From contig CM060734.1 in NCBI GenBank assembly GCA_030704615.1, forward strand, positions 45,896,042 through 45,960,041: a stretch of 64,000 nt of DNA, read 5' to 3'. Position 1 is the first letter of the stretch. Every line of letters begins with the position of its first letter. Made by a program: the position numbers and the translations under genes. The notes beneath the pieces were generated by a model. That model saw only the letters and a program-made list of their open reading frames with translations, searched no databases and was not told the DNA's origin. Positions 1-11,400 of this stretch are shown here, in pieces. The DNA comes from Takakia lepidozioides. Its lineage: Eukaryota > Streptophyta > Takakiopsida > Takakiales > Takakiaceae.

Positions 1-42
1 ACACCAACAACCCAATTTGATTCATTTGCATTTGCTTTTGAC

Positions 43-1275
43 AGGTGACCAAGAATCCATGCTGGGTGAATGGTGTCCAGCAGCCCTACGCCACTGACCT
101 TGTGATCCTTGACATCCTAGATGGGCAACATGTGCTTGATATTATTCCCCCTGCTGTGACTCCAAAGTGGAATGCTCATAACCCTCTGTATTGGCAGTGG
201 GCATTCTCTTTCTGCAACAAGTTCCTCTCTGACGCAGGGGGCCTCTGATATTTCAATCTGACGACATGGCATCCCACTGGATTCTTCATAGCTACATGAA
301 GTTGTCGGGGTTCCAAATCAACAAAATATGGACATGTGTTAATACCCTGCCTCTATCGAAGGGGGAGTTTCCAGGGCAAAAGGTATTTCCTGTGACTTTC
401 ATTGTCTTCGGTCGTGTGGTCGTAGACTACCCATAGTTGCTGACACATTTCCCTTGGTGCTGGTGTAGACCCATGTGTTCAAGGCGATTTGCCTATCTTG
501 AATTCGGCCTGCCAACACTCCGGATTATGTTGGGCATTTCAACATTTGGGAAGGAGGTCTGCACATAGACCCAGAATGCGACCCAGTGGAATCCGATGTT
601 GTTCAGAACTATGTGGATGCGTCTCAGACTTTGAAAAAGGCTGGAGGCATTCCATGGAGAGGTGCCCGGGAGAAGTCGTCCGTATTCATGCAAACCTTCA
701 TTGAGATATGCAGCCGGCATGGTGGCAAAGTGGTTGACCTCTCCATGGGCACAGGTGCATGCCGAAACACTTCTCAATTCTTAGTTGTACATGTTCCTCT
801 CATGTTTTTGCTTGTGACATGGTTTCGTGCATGCATTCGGTACCCTGCAGGAGCTTCGTTCCATGCCTACAAGTGTGTAGGAAGACATCTTTTTGGGTTT
901 GAGGGGGACGAGGAGCTTTACTCTCGGGTCATCGCTCCACTGTCTGAGGGATCCTCGCATGAACGACCCAGACTGAGAAGATTGTGGAGGAGCAGGATCT
1001 GCAAGAGCCGGATGCTCTGGATGTGGATTCGGATTTTTCATGTGAGTAAGTGCATGTTCTATTGTGGCACCTCATAGACCCCAGGACGCATCCTTTTGGT
1101 GTTCTTTTTTGGTGCAGAAGTTTGGCATACAGAGTATTTATGAAGTTTACTCATTGTTGTGTGATTGCAGGAGTCCCAGGACGCCCCGGTTTCTACCGTT
1201 CTTTGCCAACCCGGATTTTTTCTCAAGTCCTCCAGCATATTTTCATTTGTCATCTTATGCGGAGGCTGCGGCTAC
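43..1275 (+). pseudogene. Degenerate DNA N4/N6-methyltransferase-like gene (spliced)
   Basis: Seen: after a 3' splice site (ACAG at 41-44) an exon reads a block with IIPPAVTPKW at the place where amino-methyltransferases carry DPPY, followed by hydrophobic strand/helix sequence and AGG. A one-base frameshift near 244 is needed to continue (IFQSDDMASHW...). A probable intron covers about 381-470. The next exon has a TGA near 500 and later reads GGKVVDLSMGTG, then donor CAG/GTGCATG near 749 and acceptor CTGCAG near 850, after which ASFHAYKCVGRHLFGFEGD follows in phase. Known: VxDxxMGTG plus GRxxxGFExD are motif I and the neighbouring strand of beta-class N4/N6 DNA methyltransferases. Inferred: an old copy of such a gene, perhaps from a transposon. 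The catalytic DPPY is replaced by IPPA and the frame is broken, so it is not functional. A last exon may start near 1171. The 5' end lies outside the window. Confidence 0.5.
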
Positions 1276-3446
1276 GGAGTATAGTCCACTGGCATCTCCC
1301 CCTTCTCTGCTTCACGACAGACATGGTTTTCAGCAGAGCAGGGCTAGCGTCTTTGTAGACAGTTCTGCCTTCATTTTGAACACTACCTCCTGTAGCAGTG
1401 GATCTTCTTTGTCCGAATGAATCATTTCTTTTGAAGGGTTTGCTTAAAAACCACGAGTTCACCTTTATGCCTTCTTTATAATTGCATGTGAGCCTCTTTC
1501 TCAACCTTGGATACCTGGGAAAATGACAAATAGTCCTTCTCAATCAACAACGCAATGTGGACTCATTGTTGGTAATATACACTGCACTTTCATAATTGAT
1601 TTTCAAGCAAGACAAGCATAGTTTCATATATTTCGGAGCACATGGGATTGGGGAGCTACCACTACAAACAACTATCTATTCTTTCATTTATTTCATTCAT
1701 CCGCCTCTCATTCGTCGTACAGACATTCATCCGCCATTCATCCATCATTCATCCAAGCAATATCCATAACCGAGCTTGTAATGCGTAGTAATAGGTCTTC
1801 TAAGTCGAGTAGGCGTCCGCGGTTATAGGTGGGCAGATCCTGAAGCATGAGCAGATTTCTCCTCGCGGAATTTTCTGCTCGCGGGATCTGCTCACATAAT
1901 AGCTTCCCCCCCCCGGTCCCAACCTTGGACCGCTGGATTTTGGTGCGAGACCCGTCCCCCACGTTTCCCCCACGTTTTTTCAGTTGCTGCACAGCCCGAC
2001 AGTCGCGCGGGCTTGGCACCGGTCAACAGCCCCTTCTCGTGGTTCGTGCTTAAGTATTTCACAATAGCCAAGGCTGGCTATTGCCTTGGGCATTATGGCT
2101 CATCATCATGGCCAAATTAATTCCATCAAGCCTGAAAATGAACAACCACATCCCCCATAACATGCCAAAACCTTTGGGTTGTACTAACCCTTGTGGTTAG
2201 TCAAAAAATATATTAGCTTCTTCAAGAATAAGGTCCCTCAAGCTTTCTATGGGCTATCGGGCCTAAACTTAATAAGATTTGAAAATTGGGTTGGGTTGGT
2301 TTTTAGATTTCCATCGACATGGTAGCAGAAAAAATATACTTTGAAAAAAAGATTCCTCCTCCCTAACCTCTCTTGTTTCGTCTCTCCTTCATGGGGGGAA
2401 TAGGGCCTAGTGGAGAGGACAAAGAAGTGATTGACCTAGTTGCTCTAGGCTCCACTTTTCAAATAACAAAACTAACACTTCTATTGACTTCATGCTTGGC
2501 TAACCCTTGCATGGTTAGTCTTGGAAGTCAAGGGTTAGTGGTTCATCAACTTTAACAACACAAAAGGGCCTAGTGGCCAACACAAAGAGAACCCACACCC
2601 ATCGTAGAGCTACTCCACTGCATGGCTAGCACTCTAGGGTTAGATCTTTCCATTCTTAAAACAAAAAGCAAAACATAGAACAAAATGACAACTCATTGGG
2701 CCTCTTGGCTACTAAGGAGAGTTAGTCTTCATCTCTTTCCCGAGCTCCCACCACTCTCTTATTAGTAGGACCAAGCTAAGGTTAGTACAACGGACTTCCA
2801 ACAACAAAACACAAAATAACAAAGCAAAACTTTGAACAATGATCAAGAAACCCTTTCTCCACTCTAGGGTGTCTTCACTTGGCTAAGAATACTACCAAAA
2901 CCTAGGGGAATGGATAGAAGCTTACCTCTCCGATGGGGTTGTTGCTTTCTACCTCCTCTTCTCTCTGTAGGGGCTCGCCACTCTCTTAAGTTGAACCACA
3001 CTCCTCTTTTTAGGGAAGATCTCTCATTTTCAAAGCATAAATGACATTTGGCCTACAACTTAAGACCTATGGTATCCCTAGTCTTCCTAAGTTGCACTAG
3101 TTGCTTTCTCCAAGCTTGCCTAAAACATCTAGGCTAAGCTTTAAGCTCAGAAGCAAACTAGCTAGGACTTCACAAAACAAGTTGCATAAAGCAAAACCTT
3201 GCTCTCAAGCAAGCTCTTCTAAGCAACTAACTAACAAGAAACCTAGCAAGAAAAAACTAGAAGTGAAGTGGTGAGCAAGCTCACCTCCTAAGCTACTTCT
3301 AGAAAAACTAAAAAAAAAGATTAGATGGAATATCCAAAATCCTTGGATGAGAAACAATTTCAACACTTATTGGTTGGTAGGTGTCATATTTCATCCAATC
3401 AGCTGTCCCAAGGCGCTCTTATCTCTTTTGGGCCCAAAAATCCACT
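1276..3446. other. No gene recognised; low-complexity and repeat-like DNA
   Basis: About 2.2 kb without a convincing coding region. A short TTCATCC-type repeat lies at about 1681-1756 and a C-rich stretch at 1905-1990. From 2060 to 3330 the sequence is AT-rich with recurring words (ccTTGcATGGTTAGTC, GGGCCTAGTGG) that suggest an old repeat. I see no paired ends or open frame that would identify it. Confidence 0.5.
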
Positions 3447-4283
3447 TCAATTGAATTTTTTGTGACCACGGGCGCTCGAAAACTTCATAAATGATGATTT
3501 GTTGCAAATCCTCTCCAAAAATCTTGAAACTTGGCCACAAATTCCCTTGGGGTAGGCTTGAAATACCCACCAAACTTCAGGTCCATGTGATTTCACCATC
3601 AACCATGGAAAATCAACAAGTCGCAAAACGACGTGAAAACAAAGTTTTTCTCGCGTAACATATGTTTTGGTTGTGAACAAATCGACACTTGGGGCTGAAA
3701 TTTCTTCCACATCATCTTGTATCATTTTTAACCACACACAAAAAAACCCTCCCCAAACAGCGCTTGATTCCGGCTTCGTTCTGTTCGCTGAAGGTACTTT
3801 GCACAACAAAATCCCAGTCAACCGCACTGCTGGATAAAATCTCTTTAGGATTTTTGATAGAAGACCAAAACATCTTGAAGCTTCTTGAATTGATTTTACA
3901 CTTAAAAACTTGATTGTCCTCCTGCAAAAAAGAATACACTGCCGGTAGTTTGCTGCTTTTCGCACTGTAGTGTCTGTTTGAATGAATGAACCAAAACTCA
4001 TGGGAACCCATGCTTGATCCCTATCAGTGACGTATTCGAGCATGAAAATAAAATCGTAACCATGAGCATGTGTGCTCCACGCCTCCAGCGTCCTCATGAA
4101 ATTGCATTGGAGCAACGTGAAAATTTCTACTTTCCACATTACGAGACTGTTGTCAACCGTGTCGTTTAAAGCATAGCCCATCGGGCGTTTTTTTCTTAAG
4201 GCCAAGCACTCCTTGCTTGCCTTTGCTTTGAATAGCAATCTGATGTCGAGGTGAGGAACAGGAAGACCGTTGTCTGCAGTCAT
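3447..4283 (-). other. Unrecognised 278-codon open frame, coding status doubtful
   Basis: A single open frame of 278 codons on the minus strand. I recognise no domain, and composition does not clearly separate it from the surrounding repeat-like DNA. No splice sites, neighbours or conserved motifs support it. It could be a chance frame or a fragment of an unknown transposon protein. Listed only because of its length. Confidence 0.15.
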
Positions 4284-5434
4284 ATAATCGGCCCCTAGAT
4301 GTTCGAACGGACAACTGGAAATCGCTTGCCTTCAACTACTGCTCCTTGTAGGTACCTAGTCTTATAAACTCCTGAGCGCTTTGGCTTCATGGACGTTGCA
4401 GACTCTTCCATTTGCGGGCTATACCAGTAGTTGTGTCAATGTTTCGTCGTTTCTGTAACAAATGGTCCTGATTCTACACTGTCTACGTACAATTCGGCTC
4501 TCCTCGCTCAAAAACACTCTAAAAACAATCAGCACGTTTTTTAATGCCCCTACACATAGCAACAAGAATATTGTTCAGAATGACATCTGATATTATTCCA
4601 GCCTTGACGATGTCACCATGGACCTCTTTTCCCTTCATGAATATATAAACGGCTGAGCCCTAGAATACAACTTTCTGACAATGGTGCCCCTAAAAAACCG
4701 GCAACAGAAAACCCAGTGCCGGAGCGACCTACTGCAGCAAAAACATGAAATTATGAGGGTGGGAGCGAGATTGATGGAGAGTTGAAGAACGTTTGGCGTG
4801 GACTAAGAAGAAGTAGACAATGTGAAAGAAAGATGGGGTAGAGATGAGGGAGGAAATGACGTTGTTGAAGGCCGTATGAAAAAACTAGGAAGTTGTCGAG
4901 CTTTAACCCTCCCGCATCGATTGCGCGCATGTCTCCAAAGCTCGTTGAGCTTCAACCCTCCCCGCATCGCTTGAGCACACGTGATCTCCAAAGCTTTCAT
5001 CTCGGACCCTAGCTATGCACCTACAAATCATCCCACAACACAAACAAAGAAAAAACAACCAAGTCCAAGACTCATCGCTCAGCACAACCCCGCAACCATA
5101 AATCCATTTTGAACTATTTTGAACTTTTTGAACCTTTTGAGCTTTTATTGGATAGTACACTTTTTGTTACCCCAATGGTTGCGGGCTCAAATCCCGCTAC
5201 GTCCTTTTTATACGTGGTACGATATGAATTTCACTTTATTGTAATGAGTACAATGTTAACTTCTTTTATGAAGTGGTAGTAGCAATCGATAAAGGCAGGC
5301 CAAAATGAACTAATTAATGACCAAATTTAAATTATGTAATGCATGTTTGGCCATGTATCCGAGTCATATGAAACCTATTTGATGCCATGTTCGCATCATC
5401 AAACTCGAGTATATCGAGATGGAGATGGGAAGGA
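4284..5434. other. Intergenic DNA downstream of the ABCB gene with a two-copy tandem repeat
   Basis: No gene seen. An imperfect tandem pair with a period of about 49 bp lies at 4895-4999 (GTCGAGCTTTAACCCTCC / GTTGAGCTTCAACCCTCC). A short stretch at 5168-5210 with GGCTCAAATCCCGC resembles the B box of a tRNA-derived SINE, but no A box or tail is visible. The region lies 3' of the minus-strand transporter gene and may hold its 3' UTR. Confidence 0.4.
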
Positions 5435-8400
5435 TCAGCGAGAAGAAGGATTAGAGCACTGCTGCATTTTCACCAAATGAGCGTACGACCCATTTCTACG
5501 TTGCATTAGAGCCGTGTGGGTGCCTTGCTCTACAATGTGCCCCTTTTCAATAACTACGATTGTGTTGGCGGACCTGACTGTGCACAGGCGGTGAGCGACG
5601 CCCACAGTGGTGCGTTTGCTGCCCATCACGAGGCGGTCCAGTGCCTCTTGCACTATGTGTTCTGACTCCGCATCAAGTGCACTTGTGGCTTCATCAAGCA
5701 ACAAAATGGGGGGATTCTTGAGAATAGCTCGTGCAATGGCAATCCGTTGTTTCTGGCCGCCTGAGAGCTGCACGCCGCGTTCACCCACCTATGTGTGATC
5801 CCCAAACATCCGAACACACAGAATGAGAATCACTTACAACTTTAGACATTATAGCCCTAACTTGGAAACTATGAAACTATGTGCATTTGCTGATTTGGCG
5901 GCGTCGATCATTTCGCTTTCTGATACTTGCTCATTCCCATAGATGATATTTTCACCGATGCTTGTTGCAAAAAGTATTGGCTCCTGCTGGACAAGACCTA
6001 TGTGCTTCCTCAACCATCTAAGGTTAAAGCTTTTCAAATCTCTCCTATCGATGGAGACAGTACCAAAGGAAGGATCATAAAACCTCTCTATAAGTGCAAT
6101 TATTGACGACTTTCCAGAGCCGCTGACACCCACTAGGGCAACAGTTTTTCCAGGCTAAACTGTCAGATTGAATTTTTGGAGAACCATCACCTTTGGCCTG
6201 GATGGATATCGGAAGTCGACATTTCGAAACTCAATACGACCTTCAATGTAGTCTAGCTTGTCAGAATACACACTATCTGGGTCCATCTCTGTGTTACGGT
6301 CGACGAGTGCAAACACAGCCTTCAGACCTTGCCCAACTCTCACCAAAGCAGGGATAAGGGTGACCAACTCAGTGAGAGAGACGGAGGTATTCATAAGCAC
6401 GTAGAAAGCTCTAAAGCTGTGCAAGAAATCAGAGTAATTGCGTCTGATGGAAATTGCCACGAACCAACAGCCTATCGCACCAGCAATATTTACAGCAAAC
6501 ACTGTAACAGCAAACATTGCCCCATTCCTCATACTTCCAATTTTGCTCTTGCGTAGGGGCTCTTCCAATTTGGCACTTAGAGTTGCAAGGATCCGATCCT
6601 CAGCGACATACGAGGCAACAGTGCGAATGTTGGTAACAGCTTCTGATGCCACTGTGATAGCTTCTTCCTGGGCATTTCTTTGCTCTTGGGCATACCCAAT
6701 TGCTCTGGTCATCTACAATGACGAAACAAGATAATGTTAATAAGGGTTGTGTTGCTCCATTGTTCGAAGGTGTTGATGATCCACTTAATATACATACACA
6801 CAAGCTGTTTGATCGCCACATAAAACTTGTGTTGATAACTGGTCGCTGCATAACTGATCTCAAAAATGGATGATGGAAAATAATATTGCAGTTTATAGGT
6901 GAACCTGAGGAGGTATAGAGTATGAACTTAATCACATAATTCAAAGAAGATCCGGCAGGTAAATGCAGGGTTGACTGGACCAAAATGGACGTTACCGGCA
7001 CAGTTTTAGATGACTGCAATTGATGGTGTCATCAATTGAATTTGAATTAACTCATTAAAACCAGAAAATATATATGTCATTGGATTCCTAGCTTCAATAC
7101 GCACCCACAGCACTTCTCCAATCATGAATCCGATAAGAAATGACTCTGCTATGGACTTTTGAATACCGTCATTGTGGACTATTACCACAGTGAATGGAAT
7201 TACAATGGACTCAAGTTCTCATATGTGCCATTGGTGAATTCCACTGAAATTTGGATATAAGGTGGCCATTTTGGTCTACATCATAGGTATGGATTTAAAG
7301 TGGCAAAATCATTTGTCATTTGACTCATATGGACTAATATATGTAAAACAAAATAGACGTTTTTTGAAAAGTCGATAGCTCATCTTGTTTTTTGGATTTT
7401 GGGTGTCAATTTTTTTCTAGAGGTATAAAAACCTATAATCTTCAATGGCTAGGTGGCATATTGATTTTTTTTTTTTGTAAAATCTAATTTTTAGTTTTTC
7501 ATGATTTCTTTAAATAAAAAAAATTAAGTATTTAATAAATTATATCTTTAATATTTGGGGTGGGACTCTTTACTAAATATGTTCAATATACCATTATCTA
7601 TCACTAAAATATATATTTTGGATAGTATCCTTAACTTTTGTTTTTTTGGTCATGGACTTTCATGGCCGTTTTTGGTCCACTCAACCCTGCAACTGCCCCG
7701 ACACAGTTCCCTCAGGTCTAAGGTTCATATATATAATCTTGTTCAAGAAGAATACGTACCTGTCCAAAACCTCCAAGAAGATAAAGAGGCATTATGGCAC
7801 AAGTGACTAGTGCGACTCGCCATGCTGTAATCAAACTGAGAGCAAGTGCAACAATTAAAGATGACATCTCTTGAATAATTGATGCGAGACGGTCGCTAAG
7901 GACTGTTTTGATGAGCGCCGCATCGGATGCCAGACGTGAGGTGATGGCAACAGTGGTGTTCTCGTCTCTATCAAACCACCCCACCTCATTGCGCGTAACC
8001 ACTAGTCATGCATGTGTCACAGCCCAGTCAATATGAATGCGTACAGACATGAATCCCTTCAATATCTATATCTATTGACTCCAAGTTACATTGCAATGCA
8101 GAGAAACATTGTATAGGGAAACTCGATATTCTAGAGCTCTTGAAAAAAAACTTTACATGACATGTACTCAAATGTGTCATGAAGTTCCGAAGTCTTACCT
8201 AAGAAAATCTTCTCACGCACACTCTTGGTAACTTTCTGGCCAATGATTCCCAAAAAATAGTGCTGCACTGTACTTGTTAATATGACTGCAATCCCAATAC
8301 ACACATAACCCAGCGAGAATTGGTTGACTATCTTGTTCATAGTTGTTGGTTTGGCATATGCAACTGCAATTCTTATCATAAAGTATGAGTACAGTGGTCT

Positions 8401-11400
8401 GGCACCGCCAGTCAATATTGCCCCCATGACACCAAACAAACCTTGTGGCCAATAACGTAAACTTAATCTCAATATGCGGAGAAGTGGCGAAGTTGTTGTC
8501 AATGGTGTTGGCTCTGTGTACATAAGTTTGCTCGTGGAGATTTGACGAGCCGCGGCCATGTCCGCACTGTTTGGCTTATACTCTTCTCCAAAAACCATGG
8601 GGCTTGAAGTACCAGGATAGATTTCTTCCGAGAGGAAGATGTTGTCTATATATGCAAGAGATCCCAGCACATGAGCCGGTGACCATGTTGTGCCCATGAC
8701 TGTTGATGAGAAACTCATACCGTATATGTATGGTGAAGGTGAGTCTGGGATAGGAGAACTTGCGACAGAACTAGATTGATACTTGGGTTGGGAGATAAAT
8801 TTTTGTTGATTCAGTCCTCTGCATGCATATCAGGAACAATCGTCACGCATGTACTGGAGCCCAAAATAGGAAAACCGGCCCATTGCATGTTCGACTTTCA
8901 TGTGCACCATCTTCACATAGAAGGATACTAGATACCATGATGTAAACAAGAGTAATAAAGAAAAACTTGATGTCCATGTCCTGAAAATGGAGACAAGGAT
9001 ATAGATAGAATAGCCTATCGATCGAAAAGTGAAAAGGTTAGTACTGTAGAAAACAGTATTAAAGCATTTGAAAAATATTTGTAAGGCAGACTAGCTTGGC
9101 CAATCAATTTACCTGGAATCTTGGGTACTGATGGATGGAATATGGTCAGGGGCCTTGTCCTCTCCTTGCAAGCGAATCATACTAATGTACATGCTACTAC
9201 CTGCTTCTTGTGCCATGAGCTCTACATGTGTCCCCGATTCCACGATCTGGCCTTTGTCCACCACTGCTATAGTATTTGCATGGCGAATAGTGGAGAGGCG
9301 GTGGGCAATAATAATGGTAGTGCGGCCAAGCATCAATCCGTCGAGTGCCCCTTGAACGATATGCTCCGACTGCGCATCAAGGGCACTAGTGGCTTCATCT
9401 AGAAGTAGGATGGCTGGATTTTTCAGTAAAGCCCTGGCAATGGCCACACGTTGCTTTTGCCCTCCTGAGAGTTGAGTTCCCCTCTCTCCAACCTACATTT
9501 GTTCAGGTCATTTTGTGGATTTACTCACAAAATCAAGTATGTAATTAGTGGATTTTATCACTGGATGATCTCAGGGTTAAACCCCTCTTTCAAACATGGA
9601 ACAAATTTTTTGTTCTCAAACTTAAAGAAATGATAGTTCAGTCGACTCTAGATGGAAGATTTACATTGCCTGCGAGCCAAGTAATTTGTACCTGTGTGTC
9701 ATACTTGTCGGGTAGCTGCATAATGAAATCATGTGCATTGGCAACTTTTGTAGCCATCTCAGCTTCTTCAAGGCTTGCATTAGCTTTTCCATACATAATG
9801 TTCTCTCTGATGCTGGTAGCAAACAACGCAGGTTCCTGTCCTACAAAGCCGATCTGGCTACGTAGCCACTTCAAGTCCAACCTTTTGATGTTATATCCAT
9901 CTACCAATATCTCTCCTGCACATGGATTGTAATCCGCATTGTTAAGTCCAATGGGTATAACTAAAGTTGGGAAGAAGACTTAAAATACAACTCTAGATTC
10001 ACGTAAGTAGATTGACGTGAAGGTGGAGGTGTTATACGCAATTCAAATCGTCTTATGTATTCAACTTGTGTTTACCTCAAGACAACATTAATTACGTAAA
10101 TAATATGGACCTTCCGATCACTACACACCTTTGACGGGATCATAGAAGCGTTCAACCAATGAGAGCACAGTGCTCTTTCCAGATCCACTGCTCCCAACAA
10201 GTGCAAGGGATTTGCCTGTAGGAACCTCCAATGAGAAGCCTTTGAAGATAGGTGCATCCGGACGAGCAGGGTATGCGAAGTGCACATTTCGAAACTGAAT
10301 TCTTCCATCAACCGCCTTCAATGTAATTGCGTCTTGTTCTGAGATAATGCTCGGTTTCCGTTTAATGATCTTCAAGACTTTACAAAATGCAAGTCTGGCG
10401 ATCCTAAATGCCTGCAAGTCTGGTGCTGCGAGTACCAATGACCTGTACATGATGCAACATAGCAAATCAGTCTAATTATCTAGCTTTTGTACTTAAGAAG
10501 TGCGAGTTGTAACCATACTTGTGAAGATACATGTATGCGCACACGCTCCTTTTGACATATGAAAATTCCTGAAAAGTTACTATGCTCTCACATGAGTCCG
10601 TGTTTGGTCTGCATTGAGGATTGAGAAGAACATAATATTTGAAGTTTCAAGGAATTATGCACATGATCTTATGTATTTGTTATGACATGCCATCTCTCAA
10701 GTTACTTAATACCATATTGCATTTAATTACGCAAATTGGAAGCAGGATATACTTGGTTACATGTTACTCACAAGCCACCATAGCTGACACTGAGGATACA
10801 GACTAGAACGTTGCCGGTGCCATTGCGACCACCTCTGATCATACGCCCCCCAAACCAGTATAGCAAACCCCAAGAGCAGTTTGTCACACCCAAGATGAAA
10901 CCCAAGCCCAACCCTTTTGCCAGTCCAGCCTTTTTCTCAATTTGAAGGGTACTGGAAAGAGCAGTTGAGAAACTGGTCATCGCCTTCATCTCCCCGACAT
11001 ATGAATACACAGTGCGTATTTGGGATAAGGTCTGTCAATCCCATGATAAATTTGTACTTGTTATCTTGTTCAAAAGATGGGATGGAACTAGTCACTCAAA
11101 GATCAGCTATATATATCCATCTCAAAGTATAACATGCTTCTAATCGATACAAATTATTTTGAGGCCCTCAAAATCCAACAAAATGAAAATATGTGTTCTG
11201 CAATCCAGGTAGACTAGTTTCAGTGAAGTCAGTGACCACAAGATGTGAAAGAGATTTCCAACATTATACTAGCTATCAGCTAACTTATAACTATATTTCA
11301 ATCATACCTGCTTAGCAATGCCCCCAGCATCAGCATAGGCTGCAAAAGTTTTCTTGCTCATATTCATAACGATTCGGCCATAGATAGCGCTCGATCCGAT

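Noticed and set aside
45-248. A stand-alone 67-residue protein
   Set aside because: It begins right after a splice acceptor and is the exon of a longer broken methyltransferase-like gene.
5160-5215. tRNA gene or SINE
   Set aside because: Only a B-box-like GGCTCAAATCC is visible; no A box, cloverleaf or tail.
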